NCBI RefSeq assembly: GCF_002056795.1
Contig: NZ_CP020104.1
Span: forward strand, 6,271,501-6,335,500
Source: Spirosoma aerolatum
Lineage (GTDB): Bacteria; Bacteroidota; Bacteroidia; Cytophagales; Spirosomataceae
DNA: 64,000 bases
Direction: 5' to 3'
This document shows positions 26,104 through 35,498 of the stretch, in pieces; position 1 is the first letter of the stretch; each line of letters starts with the position of its first letter. The translations under genes and the position numbers were made by a program. The notes beneath the pieces were generated by a model. That model made no database searches. It was not told the origin of the DNA and saw only the letters and a program-made list of their open reading frames with translations.

Positions 26104-26436
26104 GCTATTTATCGGTGGCAAATACGAATCACTAACTTAATTAGCAACCATAATTGCTGTCTGTTTTGCTGTTTATATAAATGTTGAACGCTTTCATCAG
26201 AAGGCTCTACTCTCTACAATTGGCAGGTTCCTGATATAGTTTTGTGGCAAATGTACAGCATCTACCAGTTTTTTAGGGGCAATAATAAGTAAAACGAATT
26301 AGACTAACTGAATAATAATAACCGAACGTAGTGTGGATTCGACAGTGAAAAAGAACAACATCTGAGTGATATACGTCGCTTTCAGGACGTCCGTCGCGCA
26401 CAAAAAAGGGGAACCTTCCGATTCCCCTTTTCATGG
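26104..26436. other. 333-bp intergenic region between pyc and the DUF3467 gene
   Basis: The right end holds the pyc terminator (26404-26431). A minus-strand TACATTTG at 26255-26248 fits a -7 box for the DUF3467 gene, about 145 bp upstream, but no -33 box at the right spacing supports it. The rest shows no coding sequence or repeat. Confidence 0.4.
26404..26431 (-). terminator. Terminator after pyc
   Basis: AAAAGGGGAA (26404-26413) and TTCCCCTTTT (26422-26431) form a perfect 10-bp stem around an 8-nt loop. On the minus strand it is followed by further T residues, directly after the pyc stop at 26437. Confidence 0.85.
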
Positions 26437-29400
26437 TTAAGCCATTTCCAATATACAGTCGTCCTGTTCAACAACCGCGCCTTCTTTAAGTTTGATCGTT
26501 GCAATTGTTCCTTCTTTCGAAGCTGCTACAATACTTTCCATCTTCATGGCTTCAATGACAAACAGAGGTTGGTTTTTCTTCACCACATCACCCGGTTTAA
26601 CCAGAATCCTTGTCAGGCGACCCTGTAACGGAGCCCCTACATCACCTGCGTTAGCGACTTTAGCGTGTTGCTGTTTTTCGACTTTCGAGGCTTTATCCCG
26701 TACCTTCACCTGACGGCTCTGTCCGTTCAGTTCGAAGGTGATCGTCCGCATACCAAATTCATCGGGTTCCGATTTGAAAAGTAGTCGAACCAGAATGTTT
26801 TTACCTTCTTCAATATTGATCAGGATCTCTTCATTCTCCTTCAGGCCATAGAAGAAAGCGGGCGTTGGAATGATGCTAACGTTGCCGTATTGCTCGTTGG
26901 CCTTGTAGTATTCATCATAAACCTTCGGATACATCTGGTACGACAGATAATCTACGAAGCCATCATTGAGCGGGTACTTCGCCTGAAAGGCTTTGAAATC
27001 AGCATCGAAGTCGATGGGTTTCAGGTGGCTGTTCGGGCGGTCGGTGATGGGCGTTTCACCTTTGAGCACTACCCGTTGAATATCTTCCGGGAAACCACCT
27101 ACCGGTTGCCCCAGAATCCCTTTCATTAATTCTTTTACCGACTCGGGGAACGACAGCGATTCTCCCCGATCAATCACATCCTTAGCTGTCAGGTTATTAG
27201 CCGTCATAAAAATGGCCATGTCACCCACTACTTTCGACGATGGGGTCACTTTCACAATATCGCCGAAGAGCTGGTTGGCTACCGAATAGTTTTTCTTCAG
27301 CGTTTCGAACTTATCGCCCAGACCAGTCGCAATGGCCTGCGGTTTCAGGTTCGAATACTGGCCACCCGGAATTTCGTTCTCGTACACTTCGGCGCTGCTC
27401 GCTTTCATGCCCGACTCGAATGGGTAGTAGTACTCCCGAACATCTTCCCAATAGTTGGAGTAATCGTTCAGCGACGACAGGTCCATGGGGCATTCACGCT
27501 CGTGGCCCTGCATCATAGCCACCACCGAGTTGAAGTTGGGCTGCGACGTTAATCCCGATAAAGCACCCAATGCACAGTCAACAATATCGACTCCCGAATC
27601 GATGGCTTTCAAATATGTAGCCGCCTGAATACCCGCTGTATCGTGCGTATGCAGATGAATCGGGATGCTTACAGCTTTTTTCAGTTCACGAACCAACACT
27701 TCAGCCGATAAGGGTTTTAGCAAACCAGCCATGTCTTTGATAGCCAGCAAATGTGCTCCCTCATCTTCAAGCTGACGAGCCATGTCGAGGTAATACTGAA
27801 GCGTGTATTTGTGTTGATTCGGAGACAGCACATCACCAGTGTAGCAAATGGCCGCTTCACACAACGCATCGGTCCGTTCACGAACGGCGCGGATACTCAC
27901 TTTCATGGCTTCGACCCAGTTCAACGAATCGAAAATGCGGAATACATCGATGCCGGTTTCCCACGACTTCTCGACAAACTTTTCGATCAGATTATCCGGG
28001 TAGGCCGAGTAACCAACGGCGTTGGAGCCACGGAACAGCATTTGCAGGAGCATGTTCGGCATGGCTTCGCGCAGGGCCGCCAGCCGTTTCCAGGGGCTTT
28101 CGTACAGAAAACGCATCGCCACATCGAAGGTAGCGCCCCCCCATACTTCCATGGAAAACAGTTCGGGATGTTTTTTGGCAAATCCTTCGGCTGCCTTCAG
28201 TAAGTCCTGCGTCCGCACCCGGGTTGCCAGTAGTGACTGGTGACCATCGCGGAAGGTGGTATCGGTATATAAGACACATTTCTGATCCCGTACCCATTCA
28301 CTAAACTTCTCACGGCCCAACTCTTTCAGCCGATCACGGTTCCCTTTCGGGTATGGGCTATACGTATCGAACGTTGGGACTATCGGCGTTCGGAAAATCT
28401 TGCTGTCATCTTTCTTTTTAACTTCCGGATTGCCGTTCACAATTACTTCGGCCAGGTAGTTCAATACACGCGACGAACGGTCCTGTGGCTTACGGAAGTT
28501 GAACAGTTCAGGGTGCGTCTCGATAAACGATACCCGTGCTTCGCCCCGCTGGAAAATCGGGTTACGGATTACGTTTTCAAGAAAGCCGATATTCGTTTTA
28601 ACGCCCCGAATTCGGAACTCGACCAATGCCCGCATCAGACGCTGACAGGCCCCTTTGAGCGTCCGTCCCCGCGCCGAGACTTTTACGATCATCGAGTCGA
28701 AGTAGGGCGAGATTTTCATGCCCGCGTAGCTGCTTCCCTCATCGAGCCGGATACCGAAACCAGCCGCATTCCGATAGGCCGTAATCGTGCCAAAGTCAGG
28801 CTTAAAACCGTTGGCGGGGTCTTCAGTCGTAATTCGGCACTGAATAGCGTATCCGTTCAGCGGAATTTCATCCTGATGATTGATGTAGATGCCATTGTCG
28901 GAAAGCCGATAGCCCATCGCAATCAGAATCTGTGTTCTGACGATGTCGATACCAGTTACCTCTTCCGTAATCGTATGCTCGACCTGAATACGGGGGTTAA
29001 CCTCAATGAAGTAAATATTCTCATTTTTGTCGACCAGAAATTCAACCGTACCGGCATTGGAGTACTCAACGGCCCGGCCTAATTGCAGGGCATATTCATA
29101 GAGCTTATTTTTCGTTTCCTGCCTTAGCCCAAACGACGGAGCCACCTCGACCACTTTCTGAAACCGCCGTTGTACCGAACAATCGCGTTCATAGAGGTGA
29201 ACAATGTTTCCGTGCTGATCGCCCAGCAACTGTACCTCGATATGCTTGGGGTCTTCAATGAACTTTTCGAGGAAGATCGTGTCGTCACCAAAGGCATTAC
29301 GAGCTTCGTTTTTCGCTTCGGTAAAGGCTTTAGGAAAATCCTCAGCGTTTCGAACGACGCGCATACCGCGCCCACCGCCACCGGCAGCCGCTTTCACCAT

Positions 29401-29886
29401 TACCGGAAAGCCAATGCGTTCGGCTTCGGTAAGCGCAAACTCCGGCGACATGTTTTCTTCCCGCGAATCAGGGATTAGCGGAACACCAGCTGTCGTTGCC
29501 AGATTTTTCGCCCGAACCTTATCGCCAAGGGCATCCATAGCCTCTGGCGAAGGCCCAACGAATATAATTCCTTCCTCCCGACAGCGTCGGGCCAGCTTTA
29601 CATTTTCCGACAGGAATCCATATCCGGGGTGAATGGCATCGACTTTGTGCCGTTTGGCCAGCAGAATAATTCCTTCAACATCCAGATACGGTTTAAGCGG
29701 ATCTTCATCGCGGCCGATCTGATAAGCCTCATCGGCTTTATAGCGGTGTAGCGAATAACGGTCTTCATACGTGTAAACGGCAACCGTTGTAATGCCGAGT
29801 TCGGTAGCAGCCCGCATGATGCGGATAGCAATTTCGCCCCGGTTGGCGACAAGCAGACGTTTAATCGGTCGGATGTATTCTTTCAT
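26437..29886 (-). CDS. pyc: Pyruvate carboxylase
   Basis: A 1149-residue biotin enzyme that converts pyruvate, bicarbonate and ATP to oxaloacetate. The order is: biotin carboxylase (residues 1 to about 460; RLLVANRGEIAIRIMRAA, KAAAGGGGRGMRVV, the ATP-grasp GGRGMR), carboxyltransferase (about 535-810; FRDGHQSLLATR, LHTHDTAGIQAATYLKA), PYC/OADA region, and biotinyl carrier (1080-1149; FVIEAMKMES with biotinylated Lys1115). It is a single long chain as in the alpha4 type, replenishing the TCA cycle. The start is ATG 29886. Confidence 0.98.
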   Translation of the reverse strand: MKEYIRPIKRLLVANRGEIAIRIMRAATELGITTVAVYTYEDRYSLHRYKADEAYQIGRDEDPLKPYLDVEGIILLAKRHKVDAIHPGYGFLSENVKLARRCREEGIIFVGPSPEAMDALGDKVRAKNLATTAGVPLIPDSREENMSPEFALTEAERIGFPVMVKAAAGGGGRGMRVVRNAEDFPKAFTEAKNEARNAFGDDTIFLEKFIEDPKHIEVQLLGDQHGNIVHLYERDCSVQRRFQKVVEVAPSFGLRQETKNKLYEYALQLGRAVEYSNAGTVEFLVDKNENIYFIEVNPRIQVEHTITEEVTGIDIVRTQILIAMGYRLSDNGIYINHQDEIPLNGYAIQCRITTEDPANGFKPDFGTITAYRNAAGFGIRLDEGSSYAGMKISPYFDSMIVKVSARGRTLKGACQRLMRALVEFRIRGVKTNIGFLENVIRNPIFQRGEARVSFIETHPELFNFRKPQDRSSRVLNYLAEVIVNGNPEVKKKDDSKIFRTPIVPTFDTYSPYPKGNRDRLKELGREKFSEWVRDQKCVLYTDTTFRDGHQSLLATRVRTQDLLKAAEGFAKKHPELFSMEVWGGATFDVAMRFLYESPWKRLAALREAMPNMLLQMLFRGSNAVGYSAYPDNLIEKFVEKSWETGIDVFRIFDSLNWVEAMKVSIRAVRERTDALCEAAICYTGDVLSPNQHKYTLQYYLDMARQLEDEGAHLLAIKDMAGLLKPLSAEVLVRELKKAVSIPIHLHTHDTAGIQAATYLKAIDSGVDIVDCALGALSGLTSQPNFNSVVAMMQGHERECPMDLSSLNDYSNYWEDVREYYYPFESGMKASSAEVYENEIPGGQYSNLKPQAIATGLGDKFETLKKNYSVANQLFGDIVKVTPSSKVVGDMAIFMTANNLTAKDVIDRGESLSFPESVKELMKGILGQPVGGFPEDIQRVVLKGETPITDRPNSHLKPIDFDADFKAFQAKYPLNDGFVDYLSYQMYPKVYDEYYKANEQYGNVSIIPTPAFFYGLKENEEILINIEEGKNILVRLLFKSEPDEFGMRTITFELNGQSRQVKVRDKASKVEKQQHAKVANAGDVGAPLQGRLTRILVKPGDVVKKNQPLFVIEAMKMESIVAASKEGTIATIKLKEGAVVEQDDCILEMA

Positions 29887-30051
29887 GGAATCTTAATGAA
29901 AGCGGCTTTTGGCTATAAGCCTGTCAAAAAACATGGCAAGATGGTTGAAAATTTCGAAAAAGCCCTCCTGTCCCGTACAATCTTTGGAGAAGCCATAACT
30001 TTCTAAGAATATTACAGAACCCATGAATACCATCATTTTTGATGCAGATGG

Positions 30052-30103
30052 TCAATAGAACAAAACAGGCTCCTGGGTCAACATGGGCTTTTTGTTCTAT
30101 TGA
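30052..30103 (-). terminator. 14-bp hairpin after the TonB receptor
   Basis: Positions 30052-30065 (TCAATAGAACAAAA) are exactly complementary to 30090-30103, with a 24-nt loop. It lies 28 bp past the stop of the minus-strand receptor gene and carries T-rich sequence in its second arm, so it probably ends that transcript. Confidence 0.7.
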
Positions 30104-30131
30104 GATAGGAATCAGCCGATTACTAGCTGGA

Positions 30132-32624
30132 TCACAAAAAATTCAGATACAACTCAATACCGAAATAACGCGGACGGCTCCAGGCTATCTGGTTACCCCA
30201 GTCGTACTCCCAACCGTGCTGAATAAACGTTTTGTTAGTCAGGTTCTTGCCCCAAAGCGCAATGCTCCATTTTCCATTACGGGGTGCCAGCGATAATCGC
30301 CCGTTGACAATCGTAGCCGCCTGACGGGCGATAATAGTAGCATTCGAAATGTCATTGAACGCTTTGCCTGTGTAGTTAATGTTCATTCCCAGAAATACCC
30401 GCAGCTGATCGGTGATGGGCAGGGTATATTCTGGGGCAACGGAGACGGTAAAGTCTGGCGCTTTCAGCAGGTGATTACCGGCGTAGTTCACCGCATTACC
30501 GTTTTCATCTGTTCCGAACGGGAAATCGATGTACCGGAAATGCAGATACCCAGTCGATATATCGAACCGGAAGTTTTTCAGCATCCCCGAAAACTCTGTT
30601 TCCACACCCCAACCCTGCGTTTTCGGCGCGTTGGCTACCCGAACACGCGTACCCTGATCGAGCAATTCCTGCTTGTTGATGTAATCGGTATAAAACAAAG
30701 CCGCGTTAAAACGAGTACGGTCGCTGAACTTCGATTTAAAGCCTAGCTCGTAGTTATTGACAAATTCGGGTTTGAAGACAAGCCCCGTTCCGCCTGGATC
30801 CGTCGTGACCGATGTATTAAAACCAGCCCCTTTAAACCCCCGAACAAACTTGGCGTACCCCATCATAAAGGGTGTAAACCGATAATCAAGCCCCAAATCA
30901 TACGAGAGTACGTTATTATCGGCGTTTCGCTCGACGGGAGTAGAAGAACTGCCAACATTGACAGCATATAAACCAATTAAATCAAAGGGCTGGCCATTTT
31001 CATACTGATTATGAACCTGTTGCCAGTATGATAACCGACGTCGTTCTGATGTATACCGCAGACCAATGTTCAGTCGCAGTGATTTGGATAGTTCGTAGCT
31101 TCCCGAAGCAAAAGCGGCCAGGCTACGCGAATGAATTGTACTGTTGGTTGTATAGCCTTCGTTTGTAAACAAATCACCATTCGGAACGGGTGTACCTAGA
31201 ATAGCCTCCGCAACGGGCACAAAGTCTTTCTGAAGCGAAAACGTATCAAGGGCACTGATCTGTTCATTCAGAAAATACAGGCCGCCGATATAAGAAAATC
31301 GCTCATCGCGGGGCGAATGAATCCGCACTTCCTGACTAACGTTTTGTAGTTTTTGGGTGCGCCCCCAAAGCGATACATTGGCCGCCGATACATCGTTGTC
31401 ACCAAAGTACGTATCCGCCGATTTATTGAATGCAGTGATAGAGGTGATTGTATTGCGGCCAACCTTAAACTCTCCTTTTGCCACAGTTCCGTATTGCTGA
31501 CGCTCAAAGGTATTCGGAACACTTTGTTGAGTTGTCATGCCTTCATCCGCCGAAATACCAACGGGATTATAGTCGGGTTTGCTGGCATAGACGAACGTAT
31601 TTTCGGCGTCGCCATCTTTTCCATAATACCCTCTCAGCGTGATGGTTGTATTTGGGTTAGGTGTATAGAGTAATGAACCCCGTAATCCGTAAAAGTTGGT
31701 TTTGTTAACATTCTGAATAGCCGGCACTTGATCCAAAATATACCCATCGCGACGGGTGTAGGCCCCGGTCAGTCGAAGAGCCAGTTTATTTTTGATAAGT
31801 TCCCGATTAATTTTTGCCCGCGCCTGAAAGAAATTGTAATTACCGTAGGTCAACTCTACCTGCCCATTGTTGGCAAATTCGGGCTTCTCCGATACAATAT
31901 GAATCACTCCGCCGACGGTATTTTTCCCGAACAGCGTTCCTTGTGGCCCGCGTAGTACCTCGACCCGCTCAATATCCATCAGGGTGGAGTTGAAGGCAAA
32001 GCTCCGCGAGAAATAGGCATCATCAATGTACAACGCTACCGTCGATTCAAAGCCTACGTTATCAAAAACAGTCGATAGCCCCCGAATCGAAAATGACACC
32101 TGCGAACTAAGCCAGGAATCGGTAATCAGATTGGGAACATTGTTGAGTGTTTCCAGCGTGTTGTACATACTCCGCCGTTCGATGTCGCGCTGCGAAACCA
32201 CCGAAGCGGCAACGGGCACTTTCTGCAAATATTCCTCTACTCGATTGGCGCTTACAACAGCGTCGCGCAGTTGCATATCGTTACTCACCAATCGAAAATT
32301 GACGGTAGCCTGACGACCTTCGTTCGGAATCACGACCTGTGTAAAATCCTGGAAGCCAATAAACCGCCCAACCAGCTCAACCGGGCGGCTAATGTTAATC
32401 TGGAAATAGCCAAATTCATTGGTAATGGTGCCTCGGGTAGTTCCCTTGACAAAGATGGAAGCTCCAACCAGGGGCTCTCCGTTCGAAGCTCGTACCACCC
32501 GGCCCGATACAACTGTTGACGTTTGTGCATAAACGCAGTAGGTAGCCAGAAAGCACCAGCTCATTATTATAAAACAGACAATGGCCCTACAACGGCCAGT
32601 TTGGCGTAGTAAATAATTTCTCAT
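30132..32624 (-). CDS. TonB-dependent outer-membrane receptor, siderophore type
   Basis: An 830-residue receptor. The signal peptide ends YCVYAQ. A CarboxypepD_reg-like domain follows (about 38-120; VSGRVVRASNGEPLVGASIFV), then the plug (about 125-250; RVEVLRGPQGTLFGKNTVGGV) and a 22-strand barrel to the C-terminal Phe/Leu (YFGIELYLNFL). TonB-dependent receptors use proton-motive force to import bound iron chelates or large substrates. The motif layout is that of the ferrichrome/pesticin class, not SusC, so iron-siderophore import is the best guess. No partner lies next to it. Confidence 0.92.
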   Translation of the reverse strand: MRNYLLRQTGRCRAIVCFIIMSWCFLATYCVYAQTSTVVSGRVVRASNGEPLVGASIFVKGTTRGTITNEFGYFQINISRPVELVGRFIGFQDFTQVVIPNEGRQATVNFRLVSNDMQLRDAVVSANRVEEYLQKVPVAASVVSQRDIERRSMYNTLETLNNVPNLITDSWLSSQVSFSIRGLSTVFDNVGFESTVALYIDDAYFSRSFAFNSTLMDIERVEVLRGPQGTLFGKNTVGGVIHIVSEKPEFANNGQVELTYGNYNFFQARAKINRELIKNKLALRLTGAYTRRDGYILDQVPAIQNVNKTNFYGLRGSLLYTPNPNTTITLRGYYGKDGDAENTFVYASKPDYNPVGISADEGMTTQQSVPNTFERQQYGTVAKGEFKVGRNTITSITAFNKSADTYFGDNDVSAANVSLWGRTQKLQNVSQEVRIHSPRDERFSYIGGLYFLNEQISALDTFSLQKDFVPVAEAILGTPVPNGDLFTNEGYTTNSTIHSRSLAAFASGSYELSKSLRLNIGLRYTSERRRLSYWQQVHNQYENGQPFDLIGLYAVNVGSSSTPVERNADNNVLSYDLGLDYRFTPFMMGYAKFVRGFKGAGFNTSVTTDPGGTGLVFKPEFVNNYELGFKSKFSDRTRFNAALFYTDYINKQELLDQGTRVRVANAPKTQGWGVETEFSGMLKNFRFDISTGYLHFRYIDFPFGTDENGNAVNYAGNHLLKAPDFTVSVAPEYTLPITDQLRVFLGMNINYTGKAFNDISNATIIARQAATIVNGRLSLAPRNGKWSIALWGKNLTNKTFIQHGWEYDWGNQIAWSRPRYFGIELYLNFL

Positions 32625-32649
32625 GAGTTAGGAAAAAGAAGGGACAAGG

Positions 32650-32696
32650 ATGTAGATGATGTAGGATACATCATATATTGCATACCCTACATCATA
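32650..32696. repeat. AT-rich inverted repeat upstream of the TonB receptor
   Basis: ATGATGTAGG and CCTACATCAT are perfectly complementary arms around a 20-nt AT-rich loop. The words ATCATATAT and TACATCATAT match parts of the repeat at 25125-25177. It lies between the coiled-coil gene stop (32699) and the receptor start (32624). Confidence 0.6.
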
Positions 32697-32698
32697 TA

Positions 32699-33496
32699 TT
32701 ATTTTTCAGACGTGCCGCTTAGTTTGCCTTCGAGCATACGGAGTGTCTTTTCACGGTACAGGTTGATTTTTTCCCGGTCGTGTTGCTCATCGAAAGGCTT
32801 GTTGCTGTAGCGTGTCTTTTGCAGCAGTTTAGTTTCGCCAAAAACCAACGCTTTCTGCGGGTCGTAGAGATGGGGCTTAATACGGATTTTGAGTTCCAGA
32901 ATGGTATCCAGCGTTTTATCGAACACCCACCAGGCTTCGGCCTGATCGCCGAAATTGCGGGTTATCTGAATTTCGTCATCAATCAGATCATCGTCGTACT
33001 GAAAGCCTGATTCAGGGGCCGACAGATTGCGGATGAACTGTTTACGGACATCATCCGCCGAAAAATTGTAAATCCGAATAATGCGATTGTCAGTCAGGAC
33101 TTTCCGATCGTACTCTAGCTGAGTGATCCGGTTACGAGCAGTCGCTAGTTCGGTTGTTCGCTGGGAGAGATCGTTCTGTAACTGATTATTTTGCGCGGTC
33201 AGTTGGCTCATTTTCGCCCGTAAACCGTCAATCGTTGCCTGTTGTTGAGCAATACTGTCGTTGCGCCGTTGAATTGTCTGCTGCAGACTCAAGATTTGTG
33301 TCTGCAATCGTTGATTGTCGAGAGTTGATTGTTGCAGCCGTGTTTTCAGGAGGGTATTTTGCTGGGTAAGCCCCGCTATTTTTTTCTCAAGGAGTTTATC
33401 TGGAGGTAGCTTCGTCGTTACGGCAGGGCTCTGAGCATTTACAAACAGGCTAATTAGGATAAAGCAAAAAGAGGAAAGTAAACGTTTATAAATCAT
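32699..33496 (-). CDS. Exported coiled-coil protein of unknown function
   Basis: A 265-residue exported protein (signal peptide ending FVNAQ). Residues about 40-135 are a long coiled-coil (QNTLLKTRLQQSTLDNQRLQ, heptads rich in Gln and Leu). The C-terminal 110 residues form a different domain (YNFSADDVRKQFIRNL, WWVFDKTLDTILELKIRIK). I do not recognise a family. It ends 75 bp before the TonB receptor gene on the same strand; a shared transcript is possible but an intergenic repeat lies between. An earlier ATG at 33508 adds four residues. Confidence 0.7.
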   Translation of the reverse strand: MIYKRLLSSFCFILISLFVNAQSPAVTTKLPPDKLLEKKIAGLTQQNTLLKTRLQQSTLDNQRLQTQILSLQQTIQRRNDSIAQQQATIDGLRAKMSQLTAQNNQLQNDLSQRTTELATARNRITQLEYDRKVLTDNRIIRIYNFSADDVRKQFIRNLSAPESGFQYDDDLIDDEIQITRNFGDQAEAWWVFDKTLDTILELKIRIKPHLYDPQKALVFGETKLLQKTRYSNKPFDEQHDREKINLYREKTLRMLEGKLSGTSEK

Positions 33497-33859
33497 AGAA
33501 TTACACATTTATGGGTGGGTAAAGATATCAAATCTTATTAGCTAATATTCACTTTAACATATAAAAAATAAGCAATCAGTCCGAGGGTATTGTTTATATA
33601 AGAGGTGTCATTCTAAAGCACTGAAAACTTTTCATCGACTCGTAAGTATAGCTCCACATAAAACCGTTGTTGACGCGATTCATCCTGTAGCTAGTAGCTT
33701 TCGTTGAACTGATAACCCGGTACGATTAATTTTCTCGCACGTTTGGGCACCGTGGCATAATCCGTAACTTGCCAAGCTCGTTCCGTAATCATTTTTGCCG
33801 TTTCGGATAGAGTCAGCAGCGGAAACAGAACGACAAAACTGAACCCACCACTTCGTATT
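33497..33859. other. 363-bp divergent intergenic region
   Basis: This gap between the coiled-coil gene and the DUF1345 gene must hold both promoters. I find no exact TAnnTTTG box. TAAGATTTG on the minus strand near 33530 has one base too many between TA and TTTG. No gene or repeat is visible. Confidence 0.4.
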
Positions 33860-34528
33860 ATGCTTGAGCGGTTACTGAATTACATTATTCATTTTAAGCC
33901 CCATCAGCGGTTCCTGGCTGGATTATCGGCTGCTGTGCTGGCTAGTTTTATCGTACCCGATACATTTAATTTTCCTGCCCGCTGTACGGTTGCCTGGGTA
34001 GCCTACGCTCTGACACACCTGCTGATCATGTGGATAATCATCCTAAACGTACACCCGCGTGAACTGCCTAAAATCTCGCGCAGCGAAGACTCTAACCGGA
34101 CCTTTTTTCTAATCCTGGTAATTGTAGCGGCCATAGCCAGTTTAGTTGCCATCGTAGCCCTTCTAAACTCGGCCGATGAAAATCTGCCAGCCAGCCTTAA
34201 ACCGTATTATATGTCGCTGGTTCTGGTAGCAGTTGCCAGTTCGTGGTGCCTGGTGCATACCGTGTTTGTATTTCGATATGCCCATCTGTATTACGGCAAT
34301 GGCCTGGAGAAAGGCAAACGACCGAAAGGCCTGGAGTTTCCCAATGAATCAGAACCTGATTACCTGGATTTTGCGTACTTCTCGTTTGTGATTGGTATGA
34401 CCAGTCAGGTGTCCGACGTGGCGATCAGTTCTAAAATCATGCGTCGCACGGCCCTGGCGCATGGTGTACTGTCGTTTGGCTTCAACGCCATTATCATTGC
34501 CCTGACTATCAGCGGTATTTCTAAATAA
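33860..34528 (+). CDS. DUF1345 family membrane protein
   Basis: A 222-residue inner-membrane protein with about five transmembrane helices (near 18-36, 42-63, 80-103, 115-138 and 195-218). The family core is the segment DYLDFAYFSFVIGMTSQVSDV and RRTALAHGVLSFGFN, which is the DUF1345 signature. The function is unknown. It has a divergent neighbour and ends 32 bp before a convergent small membrane protein. Confidence 0.85.
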   Translation: MLERLLNYIIHFKPHQRFLAGLSAAVLASFIVPDTFNFPARCTVAWVAYALTHLLIMWIIILNVHPRELPKISRSEDSNRTFFLILVIVAAIASLVAIVALLNSADENLPASLKPYYMSLVLVAVASSWCLVHTVFVFRYAHLYYGNGLEKGKRPKGLEFPNESEPDYLDFAYFSFVIGMTSQVSDVAISSKIMRRTALAHGVLSFGFNAIIIALTISGISK

Positions 34529-34559
34529 CCGTTGGGCTTTTAGTTGATCGGATAGATAA

Positions 34560-35018
34560 CTAACTGCGCCATTTTCCCCAGTAGAACCCTAGCAGAACGA
34601 GTGTCAGGGTGACGGCCAGTTGAAGGCCCATCAAGGAGTTGATCATGATCACCATAAAGGGATCTTCCTGTGTGGTAGACTGACCTGTATTGAGCATGCC
34701 TGTCCACAATTTCGTTATTGCGATAGACATTCTGGAAAACAGGATCAGCAGCAGCATCCCAAGAATAAGGATAATCAGATTTGGAAGCGTCCTGTTAAAT
34801 CGTGTCCGGCCTTCTTTTATCAGGAAAAGCAGAAAAGAGACAATCAGAAAAAGCGGGAAGACGACCCAGACTGATGAAAGAACAAAGTAGGTATCATACA
34901 ATTGGATATCGACACTGCCCCCTATCAAATTCCAGCCGAAAATGGCCAGGCAAATCAGAAAGCTGATGGCGAATGAGAGCGTCAACCAGAGTAGCTCAAT
35001 CAATATAAGCCTGAACAT
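34560..35018 (-). CDS. Small four-helix membrane protein with a CcoN/CoxA-like DTYFV motif
   Basis: A 152-residue membrane protein with four likely transmembrane helices (near 5-27, 42-67, 78-102 and 126-148). After the first helix comes SVDIQLYDTYFVLSS, which resembles the VDxxLHDTYxVVAHFH segment of heme-copper oxidase subunit I but lacks the heme-binding His. I do not recognise a family. Start ATG 35018 is chosen; ATG 35045 is possible. It is followed upstream by the 60-residue gene. Confidence 0.6.
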   Translation of the reverse strand: MFRLILIELLWLTLSFAISFLICLAIFGWNLIGGSVDIQLYDTYFVLSSVWVVFPLFLIVSFLLFLIKEGRTRFNRTLPNLIILILGMLLLILFSRMSIAITKLWTGMLNTGQSTTQEDPFMVIMINSLMGLQLAVTLTLVLLGFYWGKWRS

Positions 35019-35072
35019 AGTTTGCACTTGAACGATCCCTAACATACGACAGATACCGTCTGCCAGAGTTCT

Positions 35073-35255
35073 TTAGTCCCCGTTCGACCGACGGTTGGCC
35101 GACTGTCGTTTTGCTTTTTCGGCCTGTTCCTTTTCATAGGCCTCCCGTTGCCGCTTATCGGAAATCAGGTTGCGGTAGAGACCATTGAGTACGTAGATGT
35201 CATCGACCTCGTCGATGAGTCGATGGAGTTGTTCGCGAACCTGGTTGATATTCAT
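35073..35255 (-). CDS. Small 60-residue hypothetical protein, antitoxin-like N-terminus
   Basis: A 60-residue protein from ATG 35255: MNINQVREQLHRLIDEVDD, a short helical segment similar in pattern to small addiction-module antitoxins, then a Lys/Arg/Glu-rich tail (KRQREAYEKEQAEKAKRQ). No toxin gene of a known family lies next to it; the neighbour downstream is a membrane protein. The function is unknown and the antitoxin likeness is only a pattern. Confidence 0.5.
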   Translation of the reverse strand: MNINQVREQLHRLIDEVDDIYVLNGLYRNLISDKRQREAYEKEQAEKAKRQSANRRSNGD

Positions 35256-35498
35256 ATAATCTGCTGAGTAAGACAAGTAACATTAGCAACAAAAACGGCC
35301 TGCAAAAATAGTATGTAAAGACGGTTTTTCCAGTTAAACGTCCACCCTTCCCAGCCAGCTATTGGGATAACTATGTAGCGATTGGCCAGCCTGTCTGGTT
35401 GTTACCGGAAATCTAAATTTCAACCGCACACGTATATAGTTCAAACCAAGTGATGGAATAGCGGTTATACCTGCTGAGATCGTATCAATTTCAACAAT

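Noticed and set aside
28513..29082. Open frame of 189 codons antisense to pyc
   Set aside because: It mirrors the biotin carboxylase coding frame and shows no domain or start signal of its own.
35073..35255. Toxin-antitoxin pair formed by the 60-residue gene and the membrane protein next to it
   Set aside because: The antitoxin likeness is only in helix pattern, and the neighbouring four-helix membrane protein is not a known toxin type.
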